Shown here: positions 57,517-64,000 of the stretch, piece by piece | Layout: every line of letters starts with the position of its first letter | Position numbering within the stretch: the stretch's first letter is position 1 | Assembly (NCBI RefSeq): GCF_009830285.1 | Contig: NZ_WUQX01000001.1 | Coordinates: 4,836,501 to 4,900,500 of the forward strand | DNA length: 64,000 nt | Direction of reading: 5' to 3' | DNA from: Sporofaciens musculi | Lineage (GTDB): Bacteria; Bacillota; Clostridia; Lachnospirales; Lachnospiraceae | The notes under the pieces: generated by a model | The model's database searches: none | Told to the model about the DNA's origin: nothing | Seen by the model: only the letters and a program-made list of their open reading frames with translations | Position numbers and translations under genes: made by a program

Positions 57517-58491
57517 CTAAATGTTGATTGAAAATACTTCCGCCGGATTGTCCACCAGCATCCGGCGGATATCCCCTTTGGATATTCCTGACTTCTCCAA
57601 AACAGGAACAAAACGTGTCAATAGATATTCAAGGCCATTAGCCAGACCCTCTGGCTCCATATAGGCCCCTAAAGCTTCTCTTTTGCCGCCGTCCATCCCA
57701 AGCACAAGCTGTCCGCCAAAACCTCTTTCAATTAGTCTTTGGATATTCTCTGCAATTACAATGTCCGGTCGGTACTGCGGCTTATTGGGTTCATCAAAAC
57801 ATATGACGGCGCCTGCTGACAATATTTCTTCATAATAATACTGATCCAGGTTCCTCTGCATATGACACAGAATCACCTTCTCAGGATTCGCACCATATCC
57901 CTTCAGAAGCTCAATAATTTCAATTCCCATGGTTCCAAAATCTGTATGAATAGAAATGGGACATCCCGTTTCTTTCTGTGTGATTGCCGCAACCTCCAAT
58001 GCTTTCTGCTCCAGTCTGGTAATGAGCCGATAACTGGCTCCTGCCTTTATGACTCCTGCCTTTGCAGTTGTTCTCTCCACCACCGGACCGTTATAGCTGT
58101 GAATATCCATCCCCTCCACAATCTCAAGGATCATCATCTCGGCAATCTTCTTTACGTCAACCGTTGCAAGAAATGATGTATTGGGACAATAGTTGGAACC
58201 CTTCTGGAATCCTGTTGTCATCACAATATTTCCTGAATCCCTGTAGGCTTTTGCTACCTCAAGCATCTTCCCTACGTTTCTTCCACATCCGATGGGGTCC
58301 ATACACACCATCGTCCTTCCCCCTGCACTGAGGAAATTCCCGAACTCCTTTTTAGCAGCATTCACGTCATCCATCAAAAAAGACCCATCCCTTACCTCTG
58401 GTCCGCCGCTGCGTATAATATGGTCATGACAGTCGGTAACCCCCATCTCCTTATTGCTGATATCTCCTAATACTGTTCTGATTATCTTCAT
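57517..58491 (-). CDS. Phosphotriesterase-family hydrolase
   Basis: A 324-residue TIM-barrel protein. Metal ligands are in TDCHDHIIRSG (HxH), the bridging Lys in KAGVIKAGAS, then His in ISIHTDFG and LCHMQRN, and Asp in LGMDGGKR. Such members of the family are mostly lactonases or phospho-sugar lactonases rather than true phosphotriesterases. It probably opens a lactone form of the transported substrate, or hydrolyses an ester to feed the kinase. Located between the transporter and the dehydrogenases. Confidence 0.88.
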   Translation of the reverse strand: MKIIRTVLGDISNKEMGVTDCHDHIIRSGGPEVRDGSFLMDDVNAAKKEFGNFLSAGGRTMVCMDPIGCGRNVGKMLEVAKAYRDSGNIVMTTGFQKGSNYCPNTSFLATVDVKKIAEMMILEIVEGMDIHSYNGPVVERTTAKAGVIKAGASYRLITRLEQKALEVAAITQKETGCPISIHTDFGTMGIEIIELLKGYGANPEKVILCHMQRNLDQYYYEEILSAGAVICFDEPNKPQYRPDIVIAENIQRLIERGFGGQLVLGMDGGKREALGAYMEPEGLANGLEYLLTRFVPVLEKSGISKGDIRRMLVDNPAEVFSINI

Positions 58492-58494
58492 AGA

Positions 58495-59790
58495 TTACAC
58501 CCCGTATATCAAATTCGGAAGCCAGGTTGAAAGTAATGGCACATAACTCATCAACAGTAACATACCAAAGAGCATGACATAAAACACCCTGCACTCTTTT
58601 ATAAATTCTTCCGTGGAGCATTTTGTAACTCCGCAGGTTACGAACATCAGATTCCCCATTGGCGGCGTCAGTGAACCAATGGCCATGTTGAAAATAAATA
58701 CCATGCCAAAATGCACAGGGTCAATGCCAAACGCTATCGCAACCGGCACCAGCATCGGCGCCAGAACAATCTGAGCTGCTGTTGCTTCAATAAACATACC
58801 TACAATCAACAGGAAGATATTGACTGCAAATAAAAAGATGTATTTATTATGACATAGACTAATCAGTACCTTCGTCATATTCTGAGGGACATTTTCCCAG
58901 GTCAATATCCAGGAAAAGCAAGTAGCTGCGCCGACAATCAACATAATAGACGCTGTCGTTACAGCAGTCTCCTTCACGCAGACGAACATATTTTCCAGAC
59001 GGATTTCTCTGTACACAATTCCAAGAAACAGAGCATAAAAGATAGCGACTGCTCCTGCCTCTGTGGGCGTACAGATACCTAGCCGAATACTTCCGATGAT
59101 AATGACTGGCAGCAGAAGCGGCAGTACTGCCGGTTTGAAAGCTTTCCACAATTCCTTACTTTCAATCTTTTCCTCGCGCAGCCTGGGAATACCCTTTTTC
59201 CTTGAATACTTGGATACAATCGTCATCATTGTTACACATAAGATAATCGCCGGAACAATTCCTGCAACAAATAATTTACCGATTGAAGTACCCGTTATAC
59301 TACCATAGATAATCGCCGCAATCCCCGGCGGAATCAGTGGTGTAATCATGGAAGAAGCCGCTGTGATTGCAGATGCATAGCCCTTAGAGTATCCCGCCTT
59401 CTCCATATCTGGAACCAGCAGCTTGGCCTCCATTGCTGCATCAGCCAATGAAGAACCAGACATTCCTCCCATCAAGGTACTCAGCACAATGTTGACCTGC
59501 CCTAGCCCGCCATACATACGACCGGTTAAAACTTTACAAAAATTCAACATTCTCTCTGTAATTCCACAGTAATTCATCAGCGCACCCGCCGCCACAAAGA
59601 AAGGAATGGCAAGCATCGTCGTAGACTGCATACCGCTTATAACCCGCTGAATGGCAAGAACCCCTGTAATACCCGCATCGGGATTGGCAAAAAAATATGC
59701 GATACATCCTCCAAGCACGGATGCAAAAACCGGAACATTCAAAAACAGCAAAAGCAGCATAACGATTGCCGCAGCAGCAATTGGACTCAT
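58495..59790 (-). CDS. dctM: TRAP transporter large permease
   Basis: A 431-residue protein with about twelve hydrophobic segments. AAAAIVMLLLLFLNVPVFAS, GGMSGSSLADAAMEAKLLVP and ITPLIPPGIAAIIYGSITG are DctM signatures, and the last third contains TPPMGNLMFVTCGVTKCST. Na+-coupled import of an acid. It overlaps the small permease gene by 4 nt. The cation-binding motif region is intact. Confidence 0.95.
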   Translation of the reverse strand: MSPIAAAAIVMLLLLFLNVPVFASVLGGCIAYFFANPDAGITGVLAIQRVISGMQSTTMLAIPFFVAAGALMNYCGITERMLNFCKVLTGRMYGGLGQVNIVLSTLMGGMSGSSLADAAMEAKLLVPDMEKAGYSKGYASAITAASSMITPLIPPGIAAIIYGSITGTSIGKLFVAGIVPAIILCVTMMTIVSKYSRKKGIPRLREEKIESKELWKAFKPAVLPLLLPVIIIGSIRLGICTPTEAGAVAIFYALFLGIVYREIRLENMFVCVKETAVTTASIMLIVGAATCFSWILTWENVPQNMTKVLISLCHNKYIFLFAVNIFLLIVGMFIEATAAQIVLAPMLVPVAIAFGIDPVHFGMVFIFNMAIGSLTPPMGNLMFVTCGVTKCSTEEFIKECRVFYVMLFGMLLLMSYVPLLSTWLPNLIYGV

Positions 59791-60296
59791 AGACTCTCAT
59801 CTCCCTTCTTTGCGGAATCATCAGACATTTTCCAAGACCCTTTAAATTCCTTCACAATCATCAGCGTATACTGCAAAATCATTAATACAATCCCTATTGG
59901 AGCCGCCATGTCAATAAACGTATAGCTGATTTTAAAATAAGGCGTAACCTTCCCTGAAACTGACATCATCAGATCATATCCGCCTTTGCACAGATAAAGC
60001 AGAATCAGCACAGTGGCAATATAATCAAACATATCCAAGACCCTTCTTGCCTTCGGCTTCAACCTGTTTGCAATCAAATCTATACTCACCTGACCTCCTG
60101 TACGAAACGCTACGCTTCCGCCAAAGAAGATCGTCCAGATGAAAAAGAATAACTGCATTTCTTCCAGCCATGCAAACGGCTGTCCCATGACTTTACGCAT
60201 CACGACCCCTGCAAGTGTTATGCAGACAACGATTGTCAGCGATACTCCTGAGATAACTGCATCCAGATTTTCTAAAATTGCTCTGATTTTTTTCAT
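59787..60296 (-). CDS. dctQ: TRAP transporter small permease
   Basis: A 169-residue protein with four membrane segments and the DctQ-type start (ENLDAVISGVSLTIVVCITLAGVVMRK) and the WLEEMQLFFFIWTIFFGGSV region. It is required with DctM to form the membrane unit of the transporter. Start at 60296 with an SD of GGAGG 4 nt before. It lies between the binding protein and the large permease as usual. Confidence 0.92.
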   Translation of the reverse strand: MKKIRAILENLDAVISGVSLTIVVCITLAGVVMRKVMGQPFAWLEEMQLFFFIWTIFFGGSVAFRTGGQVSIDLIANRLKPKARRVLDMFDYIATVLILLYLCKGGYDLMMSVSGKVTPYFKISYTFIDMAAPIGIVLMILQYTLMIVKEFKGSWKMSDDSAKKGDESL

Positions 60297-60353
60297 TCTT
60301 ACCTCCTGAGAGAAAGAGGATAGGTATGGGCATCTATCCTCCTGCCGTCTATT

Positions 60354-61394
60354 CTACTTTGCAATAATATCCTGTATCTCCTGGTACAGCCCCTTTGTCC
60401 ACGTCCCGTCTGCCTCGTAATCTTTATATAATTGCAGACAGGCATTTTTAAATTCCTCCTGAATGGAGTCATCCAGATTGACAACCTTACACCCTGCCTC
60501 CTCCAGTGCGGCAACCATTTCCTCGCTTTGCTTTGCATACAATTCATTATTGTATTTGGCTGCTTCTTCTCCACATTCAATTATCGCTTTTTGATACTCC
60601 TCTGGAATCGTGTTCCAGTAGTCTGCACCCACAATAAAATTAGAAAATGTCATCTGATGATTCGTCATCGTTACGTTCTTACACACTTCCTGAAAATCAT
60701 TATTATATAATGTGGTCAGCGGATTCTCTACTCCATCTACAACTCCCTGGCTTAAGGACGTATACACCTCATTTAATGCTAACGGCGTCGCCGCTCCTCC
60801 CAACATGTTAAACATTGCTATAGAGATATCATTATTCGGTACTCTGATTTTCAGTCCCTTCAAGTCGTCAAGAGATTGTATCTCTTTTTTTGTCATTAAC
60901 TCGCGCTCTCCATAAATCCAGTTGGTTGAAATAATCTGAAGTCCTTCCTGCACCAATGCTTCTGACTGCTTCTCCCACCAGTCGCTCGCAGTAATCTTAT
61001 ACATATCATCCCAATCCTCAAATAAATAAGGACCCATTACCACTCCAAAATCAGAAACATAATCCATAAGATAAGAGCCGTCCGCGATTGTACAGATGTT
61101 TTGTCCCATCATTGCCATCTCAATCAAATCCGCCTTTGCCCCTAGTTGGCTGCTGGGATATACCTCTATGGTTACTGCTCCGTCTGTTGCTTCCTTAACC
61201 AGCTCTGCCCATTTGTCACACCCCTCGTCTATCGGATCTCCGTCCGTCTGCTCTGTACAAAGCTTAAGCACATATTCTCCTTTTGCAGATTCTGGCGCCG
61301 ATGATTTGCCTTCTTTTTCATCTGTATTTCCACATCCCGCCACACTCATGCTCATCATTCCTGCTAACGCTAATGCAACCAATCTTCTTTTCAT
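60354..61394 (-). CDS. dctP: TRAP transporter solute-binding protein
   Basis: A 346-residue lipoprotein starting MKRRLVALALAGMMSMSVAG, with lipobox VAGC, so it is anchored outside the membrane. The DctP fold is recognisable by EVYPSSQLGAKADLIEMAMM and by LKGLKIRVPNNDISIAMFNM with the conserved Arg that binds the carboxylate. GVVDGVENPLTTLYNN follows. It is the first gene of the catabolic operon; the substrate is an organic or sugar acid. AAGGAG lies 9 nt before ATG. Confidence 0.95.
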   Translation of the reverse strand: MKRRLVALALAGMMSMSVAGCGNTDEKEGKSSAPESAKGEYVLKLCTEQTDGDPIDEGCDKWAELVKEATDGAVTIEVYPSSQLGAKADLIEMAMMGQNICTIADGSYLMDYVSDFGVVMGPYLFEDWDDMYKITASDWWEKQSEALVQEGLQIISTNWIYGERELMTKKEIQSLDDLKGLKIRVPNNDISIAMFNMLGGAATPLALNEVYTSLSQGVVDGVENPLTTLYNNDFQEVCKNVTMTNHQMTFSNFIVGADYWNTIPEEYQKAIIECGEEAAKYNNELYAKQSEEMVAALEEAGCKVVNLDDSIQEEFKNACLQLYKDYEADGTWTKGLYQEIQDIIAK

Positions 61395-61457
61395 AATTTC
61401 GACTCCTTTTCGTTTGTTTTTGAAACATTTTCGCGCGTACTGCTTCTTTGTAGTTTT

Positions 61458-61486
61458 ATTTTAAGTAATAAATAACAATTTATCAA
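61458..61486 (-). promoter_or_regulatory. Candidate promoter of the catabolic operon
   Basis: TTGATA and TAAAAT on the minus strand with a 17-nt spacer. No -24/-12 type site for sigma-54 is seen in this gap, which fits the missing sigma-54 contact motif in the neighbouring regulator. TTTTGAAACATTTT at about 61418-61431 and TTTGAAACATATC at 61513-61525 may be regulator sites. Confidence 0.5.
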
Positions 61487-61527
61487 TTCAGTTTTTGATT
61501 TATTTGTTTAAATTTGAAACATATCAT

Positions 61528-61555
61528 TTGACTTTTAAGATGTAAAATGTATAAT
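61528..61555 (+). promoter_or_regulatory. Candidate promoter of the PrpR-like regulator
   Basis: TTGACT (61528-61533), a 16-nt spacer and TATAAT (61550-61555). It is followed by AAGGAGG 8 nt before the TTG start codon at 61591. The TTTGAAACAT word overlaps its upstream side, so autoregulation is possible. Confidence 0.6.
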
Positions 61556-61590
61556 AGAGATAAGAAATCATTTTTAAGGAGGTTTTACAT

Positions 61591-63384
61591 TTGAAAAGAG
61601 TAAAAATACTGGCAATCGCACCCTATAAGGGAATGGCCGAGACACTGTCTGTACTTACTAAAGGCAGGGAGGATATTGATGTGACAATCCGAACCGGCAA
61701 CCTCCAGGAAGGTCTTAACATCGCTCAGTCCCTCACAGTCTATAACAATTATGATGTAATCATTTCAAGAGGCGGTACCGCAGAATTAATCAGAAAGGAG
61801 TTGGATATGCTTGTCATAGATGCACCTTTATCCGTCTATGATATTCTCCGTTCTATTAAGATGTCAGAAAACTACGCAGGAAAATGTGCCATCGCAGGAT
61901 TCCACGGCATCACGGACAATGCCCGTATCCTCTGTGATTTACTGAAGCTTGATATTGATATCTTTACTTTTAAATCCCAGAACGAGGTTCTGCCTATTCT
62001 CCTAAAATTGAAATCAGCTTCGTATTCTCTGATTATATGCGACTTAATCGGCTCGCTGACAGCCCAGTCCATTGGATTGAATTCCATATTCATCCCATCC
62101 GGCACTGAAAGCATCAATGCTGCGATTAACGAAGCCATAGCGCTTGTTCATTCCAACAGGCAGACCTGCAGGCAAAAGGAACTTTTTAAGACTGCCCTGA
62201 TCAGCGGGCAGGAATCTGTTCTCATCTTTACAGAAAACAGACAATTATGGTTTTCAACCCTCACTGACAATCCAACGGACAAGCAGATTATGGACATGGC
62301 TCAAAGCTTCCTTCCCTCTTTTGCCGGAAACTCTGAACAGATATTTGAATGTCCGCTCAATGGTTTTATCTATCGTATCACAATGCATCCTCTGTCCTAT
62401 GATGACGAAATCTATATCCTTGTGAAGATTCTGAAAATACCGTCACTATTTCAGGAATATGATAAAACCATTTCCATTTACAATGACTGTGAAAACAAAG
62501 AAATCTCCTCCGAACAGATTATTGAAAACAACAGCGCTAACTTTGTAGGAAATATCCACACTCTTATTGAACGTTATGCGCCTTCTGCCTCCCCTGTTCT
62601 AATCATGGGTGAATCAGGAACCGGAAAGGCGAAAGCTGCAACTTTACTGTATAGAAACGGTCCCTACCATCGAAGACCTTTTTATGTGATTGACTGCAGC
62701 CTTTTGACTGAAAGAAAATGGAATTCCCTTCTTAGTAATGAGAATTCCCCCTTTCATGATATTAATACTACCATCCACATAAAAAACATTGGAAAATTGA
62801 GCAATACAGAGCTTTCAAAACTATATACCTATATTGAAGATACTGGTATGATAAAAAGAAACCGATTAATTTTCTCTCTTATCACACCAGACCCTAATGC
62901 CGGAGATATCAAAAATTATATGCTGAATAAATTATCCTGCCTTCTTCTGCCTACAGAGCCTTTACGCGAACGGCTGGAGGATTTGTCAAGTATTGCTACC
63001 TTATATATAAACCAGATGAATGCTTTACTCGGAAAACAGATAATTGGATTTGACGCCGACGCATTCCATCTTATTAAGAATTATCATTGGCCTGATAATC
63101 TGGATCAGTTCCGACGTGTTTTAAAAGAGCTTGCCGTCCTTACCAGTACTTCTTATATCAGTGAATATAATGTAAGGATGGTTCTAAAACAGGAGGAATC
63201 GACGGAAAGTTCTCTGAAAATTCCTCGATATTCCCTACCCCTCGATCTGTCTCAGCCCCTCAATAAGATTACCTATGATATTATTCAGACAGTCATGGCA
63301 GAGGAAAATATGAATAAGGAAAGGACTGCCAGAAGGCTTGGCATCAGCCGCAGCACACTCTGGCGTATTTTGAAAAATAACTGA
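61591..63384 (+). CDS. PrpR-like regulator with degenerate AAA+ domain
   Basis: A 597-residue protein that starts with TTG; AAGGAGG lies 8 nt upstream. Residues 1-200 are a PrpR_N-type ligand-binding domain (KILAIAPYKGMAETLSVLTK...VIISRGGTAELIRKE). From about residue 325 an enhancer-binding AAA+ domain begins with Walker A MGESGTGKAKAA, but the GAFTGA loop that contacts sigma-54 is absent and the Walker B acidic residues are replaced (TTIHIKNIG). A Fis-type HTH ends the protein (KERTARRLGISRSTLWRILK). It therefore probably acts through normal sigma factors. It is divergent from and likely controls the TRAP operon. Confidence 0.85.
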   Translation: MKRVKILAIAPYKGMAETLSVLTKGREDIDVTIRTGNLQEGLNIAQSLTVYNNYDVIISRGGTAELIRKELDMLVIDAPLSVYDILRSIKMSENYAGKCAIAGFHGITDNARILCDLLKLDIDIFTFKSQNEVLPILLKLKSASYSLIICDLIGSLTAQSIGLNSIFIPSGTESINAAINEAIALVHSNRQTCRQKELFKTALISGQESVLIFTENRQLWFSTLTDNPTDKQIMDMAQSFLPSFAGNSEQIFECPLNGFIYRITMHPLSYDDEIYILVKILKIPSLFQEYDKTISIYNDCENKEISSEQIIENNSANFVGNIHTLIERYAPSASPVLIMGESGTGKAKAATLLYRNGPYHRRPFYVIDCSLLTERKWNSLLSNENSPFHDINTTIHIKNIGKLSNTELSKLYTYIEDTGMIKRNRLIFSLITPDPNAGDIKNYMLNKLSCLLLPTEPLRERLEDLSSIATLYINQMNALLGKQIIGFDADAFHLIKNYHWPDNLDQFRRVLKELAVLTSTSYISEYNVRMVLKQEESTESSLKIPRYSLPLDLSQPLNKITYDIIQTVMAEENMNKERTARRLGISRSTLWRILKNN

Positions 63385-63410
63385 AACACCCCTAAGCCTA
63401 GACAAAGAGA

Positions 63411-64000
63411 TTATAAAAAAGACAAATATTCTTCTAAACAAAGACCCTGCTCATACATCTTTGTTGCCGCTTCTACCCCGACATAGCGATAATGCCAGAC
63501 TTCTTCTGCAACACCTGTAATTTGCGTTTTATTTCCAGGGTATCGAAAAATAAAACCGTATTTGTAGCTGTTTTCCTGAAGCCAGGAATAAACATCATAG
63601 GTCGCTCCGTTAATGTCTACCGCAAAACCAAGCTGGTGCTCGCTATAGCCGGGTAATGCAACCCATTGCCCTGCTATTTCTTTTGCTTCACTTTCGGAAT
63701 ATCCTTCTTTTATATATTTTGCTGTTTTCTCATCATAAAAACTTTGTTGTATATCTGCTGTCCGATAACCTGATACCACACGCGGCAGTTGATTCCAGTT
63801 TGCCTCCTTTGCAGCCTCCAGCATTTCCATTAATGGGCCATAAATACGCTCGTCAACTTGTTCGCCGCCCTGTACTTTTACCAGTTTGGGATTATAATCT
63901 TTTGGAATGTGATTCTGTTTATTGACCAGAGTTAAATACCAAGGCGTTCCAATATTCAACTCCTGCAAATCGCTGGCTTGTACATCTACGTCTTGATGAG
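63411..64000 (-). CDS. D-alanyl-D-alanine carboxypeptidase VanY-like, partial
   Basis: The frame continues past the right edge of the window, so the N terminus, where a signal or anchor is expected, is missing. The visible part has the VanY zinc peptidase motifs SGYRTADIQQSFYDEK, then SEHQLGFAVDING (SxHxxGxAxD) and EVWHYRYVG with the last zinc His. It trims D-Ala from peptidoglycan stems or pentapeptide. It ends convergently with the PrpR-like gene. Without other van genes a vancomycin role is not supported. Confidence 0.9.
   Translation of the reverse strand, partial: HQDVDVQASDLQELNIGTPWYLTLVNKQNHIPKDYNPKLVKVQGGEQVDERIYGPLMEMLEAAKEANWNQLPRVVSGYRTADIQQSFYDEKTAKYIKEGYSESEAKEIAGQWVALPGYSEHQLGFAVDINGATYDVYSWLQENSYKYGFIFRYPGNKTQITGVAEEVWHYRYVGVEAATKMYEQGLCLEEYLSFL

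Noticed and set aside
61395..61590. Sigma-54 promoter before dctP
   Set aside because: No TGGCAC-N5-TTGCA-like pair is present; a sigma-70-like pair fits better.
63411..64000. Vancomycin-resistance cluster
   Set aside because: Only a VanY-like carboxypeptidase is visible; no vanH, vanA/B or vanX and no VanRS pair nearby.

Overview
The window looks like a chromosome segment of a gut Firmicute, most likely a Lachnospiraceae relative. The gene families, the strong AGGAGG ribosome binding sites and the mosaic of mobile DNA all point that way; no rRNA or other marker confirms it. Almost every gene is on the minus strand, so most operons read from high to low coordinates.

1-21 kb is a GC-rich prophage segment cut by the left window edge. 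In transcription order it holds a sigma-like regulator, a replication block (Cas4-like nuclease, SSB-like protein, family A DNA polymerase, PD-(D/E)XK nuclease, VapE-type primase-helicase, VRR-NUC, SNF2 helicase), a second sigma-like regulator, HNH nuclease, small terminase, two DNA methyltransferases, an amidoligase/gamma-glutamylcyclotransferase pair and the start of the large terminase. Two Com-like zinc-finger mini-proteins lie at its right end.

21.4-33.2 kb is the most unusual part. A LytTR response regulator and GHKL sensor kinase head a collinear run of uncharacterised proteins. They fall into paralogous families, have no visible signal peptide, and several end in the same short C-terminal motif (..[LFV]-D-I-K-A). 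Small immunity-like genes and a lipoprotein are interspersed. Repeats recur after the stop codons, and a structured leader with compensatory base changes precedes three of the genes. A decayed mosaic copy at 25.5 kb shows that the array reshuffles. A lone paralogue lies at 46.3 kb.

33.2-40.1 kb is the wreck of one or more integrative elements: an iteron-like array, an AT-rich cargo island (a large dynamin-like GTPase behind an antibiotic-resistance-style attenuator, and a HEPN-like protein), a frameshifted and truncated Tn916-type integrase, two excisionase genes and a 320-bp dyad with six 17-bp repeats. 40.1-47.9 kb is accessory: a cytidylate-kinase-like protein, a MATE exporter and a nucleotidyltransferase (each behind a copy of the same leader/terminator element), an acetyltransferase, an aminotransferase remnant, small cysteine-rich proteins and an AraC-type regulator.

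48-52 kb is a nickel/cobalt ECF transporter with larB and a DUF3842 gene. 52.1-61.4 kb is a nine-gene catabolic operon: TRAP transporter, phosphotriesterase-like hydrolase, iron alcohol dehydrogenase, PdxA-type dehydrogenase, four-carbon acid sugar kinase, 2-hydroxyacid dehydrogenase and a DapA-family aldolase. A divergent PrpR-like regulator that has lost its sigma-54 activator motifs lies beside it. A partial VanY-like carboxypeptidase ends the window.
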